Positions 1-7,720 of a stretch of 64,000 nt of DNA are shown in pieces. Made by a program: the position numbers and the translations under genes. The stretch covers positions 1 through 64,000 of the forward strand of contig NZ_PNCI01000016.1 of assembly GCF_005887095.1 (NCBI RefSeq), written 5' to 3'. Each line of letters begins with the position of its first letter. Position 1 is the first letter of the stretch. This DNA is from Pseudoalteromonas rubra (GTDB lineage: Bacteria > Pseudomonadota > Gammaproteobacteria > Enterobacterales > Alteromonadaceae). The notes under the pieces were generated by a model. The model saw only the letters and a program-made list of their open reading frames with translations. It was not told the DNA's origin and did not search any database.

Positions 1-329
1 ATGAGAAATCTTTAACGCCGTTAGCGTCCTATTTGCTCCTTCAAATTGAACAGGTATTAAGTGAAATTGGTATAAAGCACTCTGCCCGAAGTTCACCTGC
101 GACGAGAAGGGAATGCTCGATCGCGCGAACTCAGTTTATCGGACTGTTTTCTCAATATGAAAGGCATTCTCGTGCGCAGTCAGAATTTATTGCTATATTT
201 AGGAACTGTGAAGCTAGGAGCCTAGGCTATTAAAGAGAACATGCAGCCTCCCTCTACACAAAAATTAACCAATTCATTCTTGCTTTATACACACGGGTGT
301 GTATAAAATAAACTAAATATGGAGAGCTC
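1..329. other. Left edge without a convincing gene
   Basis: No gene with a credible start, ribosome site and recognisable product is visible before hicA. A 66-codon frame at 33-233 would need a TTG start without a clear Shine-Dalgarno sequence and is not called. The stretch contains two imperfect direct repeats (about 105-150 and 158-200) and, at its right end, the hicAB promoter. Base composition looks AT-richer than the housekeeping genes to the right. Confidence 0.5.
284..308 (+). promoter_or_regulatory. hicAB promoter with palindromic operator
   Basis: Positions 284-307 form an inverted repeat: 11-base arms (TTTATACACAC and its complement) around a two-base centre. The palindrome coincides with a plausible sigma70 promoter, TTGCTT at 280-285 and TATAAA at 302-307 with a 16-base spacer, so a bound protein would cover both boxes. 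It ends 22 bases before hicA. HicB antitoxins, alone or with HicA, typically repress their own promoter through such a site; binding here is inferred. Confidence 0.65.
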
Positions 330-512
330 ATGACTTCAAAAGATTTATTTAAGCTCTTAAAAAAGCACAATTGTGAGTTTGTTAGATATGGGAAAGGGGA
401 CCACCAAATTTGGCGGGCTCCCAGTGGTAGAACCTTTAGCGTCCCGCACCCAAAGAAAGACTTACCAATAGGCACAGTTAAGAGCATTAAAAGGATGGCT
501 GGGATTAAATAG
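330..512 (+). CDS. hicA: HicA family mRNA interferase toxin
   Basis: A 60-residue protein with the compact HicA double-stranded-RNA-binding-like fold: an N-terminal helix (SKDLFKLLKKHN), then strand FVRYGKGDHQIWRAP holding the catalytic histidine, then the basic C-terminal helix VKSIKRMAGIK. Known HicA proteins cleave mRNA and stop translation until neutralised by HicB. The length matches the family. GGAG lies just upstream of the ATG. It is the first gene of a two-gene operon with hicB 36 bases downstream, the usual toxin-first HicAB order. The assignment rests on motif and partner; activity is inferred. Confidence 0.85.
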   Translation: MTSKDLFKLLKKHNCEFVRYGKGDHQIWRAPSGRTFSVPHPKKDLPIGTVKSIKRMAGIK

Positions 513-548
513 GCCTGCTGGAAGTCGAAACTAATTGAGGTATATTTT

Positions 549-983
549 ATGTTATTTATGGTCGGTGTTGAACGCCCCCAGTGTGATGGGGAAGCTTTTG
601 GCATCATAGTGCCAGTATTTGAGCTGCTTGGATACGGTTGCATATCCGCTGCTGATACCCGAGAAGCAGTGCTTTACTCGGCCAAAGATGCCATATTGGA
701 AGTGGCTGAAGAAATGCTCCAAGGTGGCCATGCACTTGATGCACTGGACACAGGTTACCAAGACTTAAGCCGTGACTACCCAGACTATGACGAATGGTTC
801 GCGCTTGAGGTACCTGTTGAATCTCTAAAGGGCAAGCAGAAGAGAGTTAACGTCACTCTCTCTGAACCCTTGCTAGCAAGAATTGATGCATACGTTGAAT
901 CACGCAAAAGTGATTACAAAGACAGATCAGACTTTTTAGCAAAAGCTGCGGATACAGTAATGCAGCAAAACAAAACTACATAA
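549..983 (+). CDS. hicB: HicB family antitoxin
   Basis: A 144-residue antitoxin partner of the preceding HicA. The N-terminal half (to about residue 75) has the partially degenerate RNase H-like HicB fold, ending in TREAVLYSAKDAILEVAEEM. The C-terminal part (about residues 97-140, KQKRVNVTLSEPLLARID...) looks like a ribbon-helix-helix DNA-binding segment, which suits autorepression at the palindrome upstream of hicA. A strong hairpin terminator follows 20 bases after the stop. The pair is a self-contained cassette at an AT-rich edge, consistent with horizontal acquisition, though no integrase or attC site was found. Confidence 0.82.
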   Translation: MLFMVGVERPQCDGEAFGIIVPVFELLGYGCISAADTREAVLYSAKDAILEVAEEMLQGGHALDALDTGYQDLSRDYPDYDEWFALEVPVESLKGKQKRVNVTLSEPLLARIDAYVESRKSDYKDRSDFLAKAADTVMQQNKTT

Positions 984-1003
984 TCGAGTAGTATCAATTA
1001 TTG

Positions 1004-1030
1004 TAAAGCCCCTTTTGGGGCTTTACTGTT
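1004..1030 (+). terminator. Terminator of hicAB
   Basis: Eight-base-pair stem AAAGCCCC / GGGGCTTT around a TTTT loop (1005-1024), about 20 bases after hicB. The following bases are T-rich but not a perfect U run. Confidence 0.75.
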
Positions 1031-1271
1031 TTGGGGTATTCAAAAGTGAATAGGTCACCTGTTCCCTTCACAAGGTCAAAGGGTAAACAACCGTACAGGC
1101 CTGAAGGGAACATCACAGATGGCTTATTTACTGCTGTGTCACTCGGATATTTTACAAATCACTCAAGCAAAACTCTACACCTCTCGCCACTTTGCAACGC
1201 CTCAAAAAATCATAGCGCCCTAACCCGGTTCCAAGTATCCTAATACTTCTGCATATCAAAGGATTTATTTC

Positions 1272-1847
1272 ATGCCTAATCAAATGTTTACCGATGTCGA
1301 ACTCCGCATTATGTCAATTCATGTTAAATCGCAGGGTTTCGTCGAAAAGCTACTCAGCGAAAGTAAGTTTGAACTCAAAGTATTTAGTGCCGTCAGCGAC
1401 GGGGTAGCAGACCATTCATTTAATATGGAGCTGAACGTGATGCCAGTCAGTGAGGGCGGTACCATCGGCTTTGGCCCCGCAGGTTACACGATTTATCGTA
1501 ATCGCGCCGGACAAATCCCACGCTTCCTTGATGCCCATATTGCCGTCTTAGAAGATGACAGTGATATTCGCAGCACAGCCAAGCTGATGGCCCAGGTTCG
1601 AAAAACCGCAGCATTTGGCGAGCTGACTCGCACCGTGGCAGCTGCGGCGGCCAACCCTCTGTTTGCAGTCGGTATGAATGTGGCTGAAAGCCTGATGGAT
1701 ATTTCCATCGATGTGTTAAAGGACAATAAAGACGACCTGTGGCTGCGCCGTTTCTTCAGCTTTAACTACAATATTGAAGGTTATGAGGGCGTTGCAGAGT
1801 TTGAGTCTGACGAAGTGAAAATAACGCTGCAACTTTTTACCGGATAG
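1272..1847 (+). CDS. Hypothetical protein, 191 aa
   Basis: I do not recognise this protein. It begins at an ATG with AGGA about nine bases upstream. There is no signal peptide and no obvious membrane segment; residues about 125-140 are an alanine-rich stretch (RTVAAAAANPLFAVGM) that looks like a helix. The N-terminal 60 residues alternate polar and hydrophobic positions as in beta sheet (FELKVFSAV, FNMELNVMPV) and the C-terminus again looks like strands (EVKITLQLF), suggesting a cytosolic alpha/beta protein. It converges on the YbaK-type gene with only eight bases between the stop codons. Codon use resembles neighbouring chromosomal genes. Confidence 0.7.
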   Translation: MPNQMFTDVELRIMSIHVKSQGFVEKLLSESKFELKVFSAVSDGVADHSFNMELNVMPVSEGGTIGFGPAGYTIYRNRAGQIPRFLDAHIAVLEDDSDIRSTAKLMAQVRKTAAFGELTRTVAAAAANPLFAVGMNVAESLMDISIDVLKDNKDDLWLRRFFSFNYNIEGYEGVAEFESDEVKITLQLFTG

Positions 1848-1855
1848 CACTGCAA

Positions 1856-2350
1856 TCAGCTTTTCACGGCAATCACGACTCCCTGAGTCAGTGACACCAG
1901 CTTGGCTGCTGGCAGCGAGAATACCGCATTGGGTGTACCTGCCGCAGCCCACAGCGTCTCATGTTGTAGCAAATCCTCATCAATAAAAGTAACAGGCTTA
2001 GTCAAGTGCCCGATGGGAGGTATGCCACCAATGGCAAACCCGGTTACCTCCCGGGTAAACTCAGCGTCGGCTTTTACCAGCTTCTCTCCCAGATGTTTGG
2101 CCACGACTTTTTCTTTTACTCGATTGCTGCCACTGACCAGCAACAACACCGGCTTACCACTTTCTTTGCCTTTGAATATCAGTGACTTTACAATCTGGCC
2201 GAGCTGACAACCTAAGGTGTGCGCAGAGTCCTCTGCTGTGCGGGTACTGCCGGGCAACTCGACAACAGTAAACGCCCCTCCCGCTGCTGCAATGGCATCC
2301 TGAACCCGTTGCGCACTTCTGCTTAATTTGTCCGCTTCGTGATTACTCAT
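1856..2350 (-). CDS. YbaK/ProX-family aminoacyl-tRNA deacylase
   Basis: A 164-residue single-domain member of the YbaK/YeaK/ProX family, cytosolic enzymes that hydrolyse mischarged aminoacyl-tRNAs in trans. Family marks include the conserved lysine in QIVKSLIFKG (around residue 54), the GGIPPIGH loop (GxxxP motif) and the closing strand TPNAVFSLPAAKL. The size fits the free-standing editing proteins rather than the editing insert of ProRS. Which amino acid and tRNA it edits cannot be told from sequence alone; YeaK-like (ProXp-y) members are the nearest match by eye. It is transcribed alone, divergent from the GGDEF/EAL gene. Confidence 0.8.
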   Translation of the reverse strand: MSNHEADKLSRSAQRVQDAIAAAGGAFTVVELPGSTRTAEDSAHTLGCQLGQIVKSLIFKGKESGKPVLLLVSGSNRVKEKVVAKHLGEKLVKADAEFTREVTGFAIGGIPPIGHLTKPVTFIDEDLLQHETLWAAAGTPNAVFSLPAAKLVSLTQGVVIAVKS

Positions 2351-2556
2351 AGTCGCTCCTTGTTTTGACTTTGTTAGTTTCTAACCCACCCTAGCCAAAA
2401 ATCACGCCCGGGCCAAACACATTCCGTGATTTAATATTGATTGTTTTTCATCTGACTGGTGTTGTTCTTTTTCCCTGTAATTCAAAATCACAACGAGTAA
2501 TCAGTACTTTTCAACTACACTTACCTGTAGAAAGCTTCTGAAATGGGAGACGAGTC

Positions 2557-5127
2557 TTGACAAGGGACAGCCCAGAGTTGACTGCCCAGTCACAGGGCCA
2601 TGTGAAAACACGAAAGAGAGATAGCCGAGTGACCAAACTATACTCAATTGACCTCAAACTATGGCTTACACTCAGTGCTTTCTTATTTGCCGCCCTGTTG
2701 GCGGTAGGTTTAGTGCAGGTCCATCATGATACCCAGCAAGAAAGCCTGCTGGCAATCACAGAAGCAACCTTAAAACGCGATCTATCTGCGCTTAACCTGA
2801 CAATGCAACATCACCTCGCCCAAAACGATCAGGAAGAAATACGTAACACCTTAGTTGCATATCAGCAGGGCCAGCAATATGACCACCTGGCACTGGTCGA
2901 TGAAAATGGCATAGTGCTATATAGTAGTAACACAAGCCATGAGGGCCGCCACCACAACGATACCCCATTAAAACTCAAACCAGAAGCCATCAGTCAACGG
3001 CTTAGCCCGCCATACATAATGGTTGAATATAATAAACATAAACACCTGTATCAGGCCTACAGCACCTATGAACAACAAGGCGCAGTGGCGCCTAATTCCC
3101 CTCTTCCGGCACTCATCTATGCCGAATACTCCATTGCCGTTCAGGCACAACAGCTACTTGAATATACGCGAATGAAAACCCTGTCTATTCTGGCGATTGC
3201 GGCACTACTCACTGCTCTGGTACTGTATTTCACTCGACTATTCATCCATCGCCCAGTATCACAGTTGGTTGCGCTCAGTGAACGGCTGAGTAGCTTTGAC
3301 TTTAGTGAAACACTCGAAACACACGGCGCTGGCGAGTTTAAGCATCTGGCCGACAACCTCAATCGCATGGCAAACAGTCTGCAAGTTGGCTGGCAGCAAA
3401 CGCTGCAAGCTGAGGCTGATGCAAGCCGCAAAACAGCTATCCTGGAGGGGATTTTCTCAGCCCTGCCTGACTTATTTTTTATCATTGATAAACAGGGTAC
3501 TATTTTAGAGTATCACAGCGGACAAACTGACGACTTATACGTACCTGAAGCCCAATTTTTGGGACGTAAAATTGAGGAGTTCCTGCCAGCCCAAACCTCG
3601 CGCCACTTTACTCGCGCAATTCAAAGCATTGAACAACCGGGCCAGTTAATGCAGCTTGAATATTCACTGCCCTTTGAGGACGGTAACCGCCACTTTGAAG
3701 CTCGCCTCAGTGCACTGCCCGGTACCGAGTCCCTGGTTATTGCAGTGCGCAACATCACAGACAAAAAACGCCAGGAAGAAATCATCCTGCACCACGCTTT
3801 TTACGACACCCTGACAGACTTGCCTAATCGCTTTTTGGTGCTTGATCGCCTCCAGCAATTGATCCATGACGCCAAACGTGACAAGTCATTAGTTGGAGTT
3901 GGGTTTATCGATCTGGATGACTTTAAAAAAGTGAATGACTCTATGGGACATGAAGTCGGTGATAAAGTCCTGATACATTCGGCAAAGCGGCTGCTATCAG
4001 CTTTGCGAGAAAAAGACACCGTGGCGCGCCTTGGTGGCGATGAGTTCATCATTTTACTGGGCGACTTGAAAAGCAACGCCGATATTCATCCCATCGCCAG
4101 CAAACTGGTTAAGCTCTTTCACGCACCGTTTGATATCGACGGCCGTGCCTTTAATATTTCTTTGAGTCTGGGCATTGCCCTTTTTCCTCAGGACGCCGAC
4201 ACGCCCAACGACCTGCTGAGAAAGGCCGACTCTGCGATGTACAATGCTAAGCAACAGGGGCGCAATACCTATTGTTTGTTCACTGAAAGCATGAGCAATA
4301 CGCTGCAACGACGCCTGATGCTTGAAGAAAGCATGCAAGGCTCACTTGAGCGCGGAGAGTTCGAGGTCTATTATCAGCCACAGCTGGATCTCCAGGCGCG
4401 TAAAGTCGTTGGTGCTGAAGCACTGCTTCGCTGGCACAGTGATAAACTGGGTCCGATCTCTCCGGCTGAGTTTATTCCCCTGGCAGAACAAAATGGGTTT
4501 ATTATCGACCTCGGCAAGTTTGTTCTTAATTCAGCAGCCAAAGCCCTACAGCGAATACATACGCAATTCAATGCGTCACTGCGACTGGCGGTCAATCTGT
4601 CACCCCGCCAGTTTAATGACCCTGAACTACTCAGCCATGTTGAGCATCTGATAGAGCACTGTGCATTGCAACCCGGCACGCTTGAACTGGAGATCACCGA
4701 AGGTCTGCTATTAAGCGGTGACAGCTCGATCAGAGCCACACTGGATAAACTCCAGCAACTGGGGATTTTGATCTCAATGGATGACTTTGGCACAGGCTAC
4801 TCGTCGTTGAACTATTTGCGCCAGTATCCGTTTGATGTGTTGAAAATTGACCAAAGTTTCATTGCCGATATGCACACGGGGAATGAGTCGGCCTATCTGG
4901 TAAAAAACATTATCACCATGGCACACGGCATGGGCCTCAAAGTGATTGCCGAAGGGATTGAAGACCACGAACAACTCACACGACTGGTCGAGTTTAAGTG
5001 TAACATTGGTCAGGGTTACCTGATTGGACAGCCAATGCCTGAAGCCGCATTCCAGGACTGGCTTGAACACAACTTTACTCGTCCGGAGAATATAATGAAT
5101 AAATCCCTGTCGATACAAGACTATTAA
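2557..5127 (+). CDS. Membrane GGDEF-EAL protein with PAS and HAMP domains
   Basis: An 856-residue c-di-GMP signalling protein. Order: short cytosolic N-terminus, TM1 about 34-52, a periplasmic sensor of about 150 residues, TM2 about 207-226, HAMP, a PAS-like domain (about 285-405), GGDEF and EAL. The cyclase motif is intact (RLGGDEF, about residue 493) and is preceded by an RxxD inhibitory site (REKD). The phosphodiesterase domain keeps EALLRW, ITEG, DDFGTGYSSL, KID and AEGIED motifs, so both activities look possible; many such proteins act mainly as phosphodiesterases. The TTG start is chosen because GGGAGA lies six bases upstream; an internal GTG near 2629 is an alternative. Confidence 0.92.
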   Translation: MTRDSPELTAQSQGHVKTRKRDSRVTKLYSIDLKLWLTLSAFLFAALLAVGLVQVHHDTQQESLLAITEATLKRDLSALNLTMQHHLAQNDQEEIRNTLVAYQQGQQYDHLALVDENGIVLYSSNTSHEGRHHNDTPLKLKPEAISQRLSPPYIMVEYNKHKHLYQAYSTYEQQGAVAPNSPLPALIYAEYSIAVQAQQLLEYTRMKTLSILAIAALLTALVLYFTRLFIHRPVSQLVALSERLSSFDFSETLETHGAGEFKHLADNLNRMANSLQVGWQQTLQAEADASRKTAILEGIFSALPDLFFIIDKQGTILEYHSGQTDDLYVPEAQFLGRKIEEFLPAQTSRHFTRAIQSIEQPGQLMQLEYSLPFEDGNRHFEARLSALPGTESLVIAVRNITDKKRQEEIILHHAFYDTLTDLPNRFLVLDRLQQLIHDAKRDKSLVGVGFIDLDDFKKVNDSMGHEVGDKVLIHSAKRLLSALREKDTVARLGGDEFIILLGDLKSNADIHPIASKLVKLFHAPFDIDGRAFNISLSLGIALFPQDADTPNDLLRKADSAMYNAKQQGRNTYCLFTESMSNTLQRRLMLEESMQGSLERGEFEVYYQPQLDLQARKVVGAEALLRWHSDKLGPISPAEFIPLAEQNGFIIDLGKFVLNSAAKALQRIHTQFNASLRLAVNLSPRQFNDPELLSHVEHLIEHCALQPGTLELEITEGLLLSGDSSIRATLDKLQQLGILISMDDFGTGYSSLNYLRQYPFDVLKIDQSFIADMHTGNESAYLVKNIITMAHGMGLKVIAEGIEDHEQLTRLVEFKCNIGQGYLIGQPMPEAAFQDWLEHNFTRPENIMNKSLSIQDY

Positions 5128-5170
5128 AAAGAATATGTTAGTATTGCATGGCAGTGTAAGGATTTAGAAC

Positions 5171-5605
5171 ATGAATATAGAACAACTGGTAAGTAAAGCT
5201 AAGCAAGTTTGTGATAATCGAGGGGCTCGATTTACCCCTATCCGAGAAAAAGTTTTCCGCTTACTCGCTGCTAAACAAGGCGGTGTAGGCGCCTATGATC
5301 TGTTAGAAGAGCTCAAGCTCACCGAGTCTGGAGCAAAACCAGCAACGGTATACCGTGCTTTGGATTTTCTCTCAGAATTAGGGTTTATTCATAAGATTGA
5401 GAGCACGAATGCATTTATGCTGTGCCATCACTTTGACTGTATTCACCCTGTGCAGTTATTGATCTGTGACTCCTGTGGTCACGTACAAGAGCTGCATTCT
5501 AATGCCATTTCGCACGAGCTGAATAACCTGGCTGCAGAGCATGGCTTTCTTGTAAAAGCACAAACGATAGAAGCACACGGCCGGTGTGGAAAGTGCAATG
5601 AGTAG
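5171..5605 (+). CDS. zur: Fur-family zinc uptake regulator Zur
   Basis: A 144-residue Fur-superfamily repressor, best matching Zur. The N-terminal winged helix is visible (RFTPIREKVFRLLA, then the recognition helix in GAKPATVYRALDFLSELG). The C-terminal domain has two structural zinc CxxC pairs, CDSC about residue 98 and CGKC at the C-terminus, plus the His-rich stretch CHHFDCIHP for metal sensing. Zur with zinc represses zinc importers. AAGGAT lies nine bases before the ATG. It follows the GGDEF gene closely but is functionally separate. The protein could be another Fur paralogue, but CxxC spacing and overall sequence favour Zur. Confidence 0.85.
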   Translation: MNIEQLVSKAKQVCDNRGARFTPIREKVFRLLAAKQGGVGAYDLLEELKLTESGAKPATVYRALDFLSELGFIHKIESTNAFMLCHHFDCIHPVQLLICDSCGHVQELHSNAISHELNNLAAEHGFLVKAQTIEAHGRCGKCNE

Positions 5606-5677
5606 TGCAGCATAGTAAAAAGCCCACTACACTTAAACCAGCGTCCGTTACAACATAGGAACCAAGGGAAGAAGCAT

Positions 5678-6145
5678 ATGAATGTAGAATTCATCAACCC
5701 TTTTTTATCGTCACTAATGAATGTCCTGGCAACCATGGCACAAACAGAATTAACGCCAGGCAAGCCAAAGATTAAAAAAGATGAGGTGGCACGCGGTGAT
5801 GTGTCTGGGTTGATTGGCATGGTAGGCCCGCAAACCAAAGGCTCCTTTTCTATCAGCTTTGATGAAGGCCTGGCACTGACCATTATGGAAAGAATGCTGG
5901 GTGAGCGCCCAGACAAAATCAATGAAGAAGTCACCGATATGGTTGGTGAAATCACCAATATGGTCACCGGTGGCGCAAAGAACCTGCTTGGCGAGAAGGG
6001 CTACGAGTTTGATATGGCCACGCCAATTGTGGTCTCCGGGCCCGGGCACACAATTACTCATAAATGCGAAGGCCCTAAAATCATAATGCCCTTCACCTCA
6101 GCTGACGGGAATGCCAACATAGAGGTGAGCTTCGATAAGCTATGA
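5678..6145 (+). CDS. cheX: CheX-like chemotaxis phosphatase
   Basis: A 155-residue CheX-type protein, the CheY-P phosphatase family related to CheC and FliY. The signature helix with the catalytic Glu and Asn ([12 protein letters not shown], around residues 92-103) is present once, as in CheX rather than CheC, which has two. It probably dephosphorylates a CheY-like response regulator in the cytosol. No other chemotaxis gene is in the window, so it acts on a partner encoded elsewhere. Its stop codon overlaps the start of yjbQ (ATGA), indicating translational coupling with an unrelated gene. Confidence 0.85.
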   Translation: MNVEFINPFLSSLMNVLATMAQTELTPGKPKIKKDEVARGDVSGLIGMVGPQTKGSFSISFDEGLALTIMERMLGERPDKINEEVTDMVGEITNMVTGGAKNLLGEKGYEFDMATPIVVSGPGHTITHKCEGPKIIMPFTSADGNANIEVSFDKL

Positions 6146-6573
6146 GCTGGCATCAAACACATATCACACTCAGGCCGCGTCAACGCGGCTTTCATTTGAT
6201 TGATGATGAAGTACTTACCCAGGTACCACAGCTAGGCTACTACAAAGTGGGATTACTTCATTTGTTTATTCAGCACACATCGGCCAGTCTCACCATCAAT
6301 GAAAATGCCGATCCTACCGTTCGTATGGATATGGAAAGTCACTTCAACCACTTTGTACCCGAGCGACAAAGTTACTATCGTCATGATTATGAAGGAGACG
6401 ACGACATGCCAGCCCATATCAAATCCAGTACGCTGGGCTGTGAAGTGACAATCCCGGTTAGTCATGGACGCTTGCAATTGGGTACCTGGCAAGGGATTTA
6501 CCTGGGGGAACACAGAGACCATGCAGGCAGTCGCTCAATTGTCGCAACCTTACATGGCCAGCTGCTGGAATAA
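6142..6573 (+). CDS. yjbQ: YjbQ family protein (UPF0047)
   Basis: A 143-residue member of the YjbQ/UPF0047 family, small beta-barrel-like proteins that form trimers. Conserved elements are [19 protein letters not shown] (about 46-64), the [16 protein letters not shown] loop and the C-terminal [13 protein letters not shown]. The E. coli protein can weakly replace thiamine phosphate synthase, so databases often call it a secondary thiamine-phosphate synthase enzyme; its physiological role is not settled. Starts within the cheX stop codon and its own stop abuts the end of alr with no intervening base. Confidence 0.9.
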   Translation: MSWHQTHITLRPRQRGFHLIDDEVLTQVPQLGYYKVGLLHLFIQHTSASLTINENADPTVRMDMESHFNHFVPERQSYYRHDYEGDDDMPAHIKSSTLGCEVTIPVSHGRLQLGTWQGIYLGEHRDHAGSRSIVATLHGQLLE

Positions 6574-7671
6574 TTAGCGTGATAAGTCTGCCGGGGTGAT
6601 ATAGTCGTAACTCACCCTGGGTGTGACATTGCAGAGTAATTCATAAGGAATCGTACCCGCGCACGCCGCAACTTCTTCAACCGGTAAAGCAGGACCCCAC
6701 ATTTCAACCTGATCACCGACTGCAACCCCGTCCGGGTTAGTGCCTATGTCCACAGTGATCATGTCCATAGACACTGCACCAACAATGCCATAACGTTTCT
6801 CCCTGATCACCACAGGGGTGCCATTGCGCGCATTACGTGGGTAACCATCACCGTACCCCATCGCCACGACGGCCAGCTGAGTTTGTATATTACTCTGCCA
6901 GCGACCGCCATACCCCACTTTTTCGCCAGCAGCGATAGTCTTGATGGCAATCACCCGGGTTGTTAGCCGCATCACTGGCTTGAGGCCATGCTCAGTACCA
7001 ACCTGATTAAGCATGGGCGACACCCCATACATCATTAGACCGGGGCGGATCCAGTCACCATGTGACTGAGGCCAGCCGAGTATCCCGGCGGAGTTGGCCA
7101 GACACTTAGCTTCAGGTTTACCCTCTATCAGACGCTCGAACGCGTTAATCTGGCGTTGCGTTTGCGTGCTATTTACATCATCAGCGCAGGAAAAGTGCGT
7201 CATCAGTTTGATATTCGGGTCAACATTGCCACAGGTTTTTAGCCGCTGATAGAAGGCCTCGAACTGTTCAGGCTCGATGCCCAGTCTGTGCATGCCTGTA
7301 TCAACTTTCAGCCACACAGACAAACGAGCACCTAACTCACTGGTTTCGATAGCCTGCAGCTGGTTTTCATCATGAATAATGGTTTCAAAATTATTGGCGA
7401 TCAGAATGGGCAAATCAGCACAATGAAAAAAGCCTTCCAGTAAAACGATCGGCTTGGTTAAGCCACCGGCGCGCAGCGCCAATGCTTCATCAATACGGGC
7501 CACTGCAAAGGCATCTGCGTCATTAAGCTGCTGGGCAATTTTGACCAGACCATGGCCATAGGCATTGGCCTTGAGCACTGCCATCACCCGGGCACCAGGT
7601 GCCAGTGTCTTGATCCGTTTTAAATTATAACTTAATGCCGCGAGGTTAATTTCGGCGGTTGCCAGGCGCAT
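6574..7671 (-). CDS. alr: Alanine racemase
   Basis: A 365-residue PLP-dependent alanine racemase, converting L-alanine to D-alanine for peptidoglycan. The PLP lysine lies in AVLKANAYGHG (about residue 34) and the second catalytic tyrosine is in the C-terminal domain (the loop around GAVSMDMITVDIG). The N-terminal TIM barrel and C-terminal beta domain are full length. It sits 49 bases downstream of dnaB on the same strand, the conserved dnaB-alr pair of enterobacteria and relatives, and converges with yjbQ with no spacer, leaving no room for a separate terminator. Confidence 0.97.
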   Translation of the reverse strand: MRLATAEINLAALSYNLKRIKTLAPGARVMAVLKANAYGHGLVKIAQQLNDADAFAVARIDEALALRAGGLTKPIVLLEGFFHCADLPILIANNFETIIHDENQLQAIETSELGARLSVWLKVDTGMHRLGIEPEQFEAFYQRLKTCGNVDPNIKLMTHFSCADDVNSTQTQRQINAFERLIEGKPEAKCLANSAGILGWPQSHGDWIRPGLMMYGVSPMLNQVGTEHGLKPVMRLTTRVIAIKTIAAGEKVGYGGRWQSNIQTQLAVVAMGYGDGYPRNARNGTPVVIREKRYGIVGAVSMDMITVDIGTNPDGVAVGDQVEMWGPALPVEEVAACAGTIPYELLCNVTPRVSYDYITPADLSR

Positions 7672-7720
7672 ACTTACTCCTAATTCAGGCTGCCGATTCT
7701 GTTAGAACACAACGAATGCT

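Noticed and set aside
33..233. Possible 66-codon gene
   Set aside because: Needs a TTG start without a ribosome site; it spans two imperfect repeats and resembles no protein I know.
1031..1243. Possible 70-codon gene after hicB
   Set aside because: TTG start lies directly after a terminator, no ribosome site, and the composition looks non-coding.
1..1250. Integron cassette boundary (attC) around hicAB
   Set aside because: No core site pair with proper spacing was found; the 10-base inverted repeat at 1061-1111 does not fit attC.
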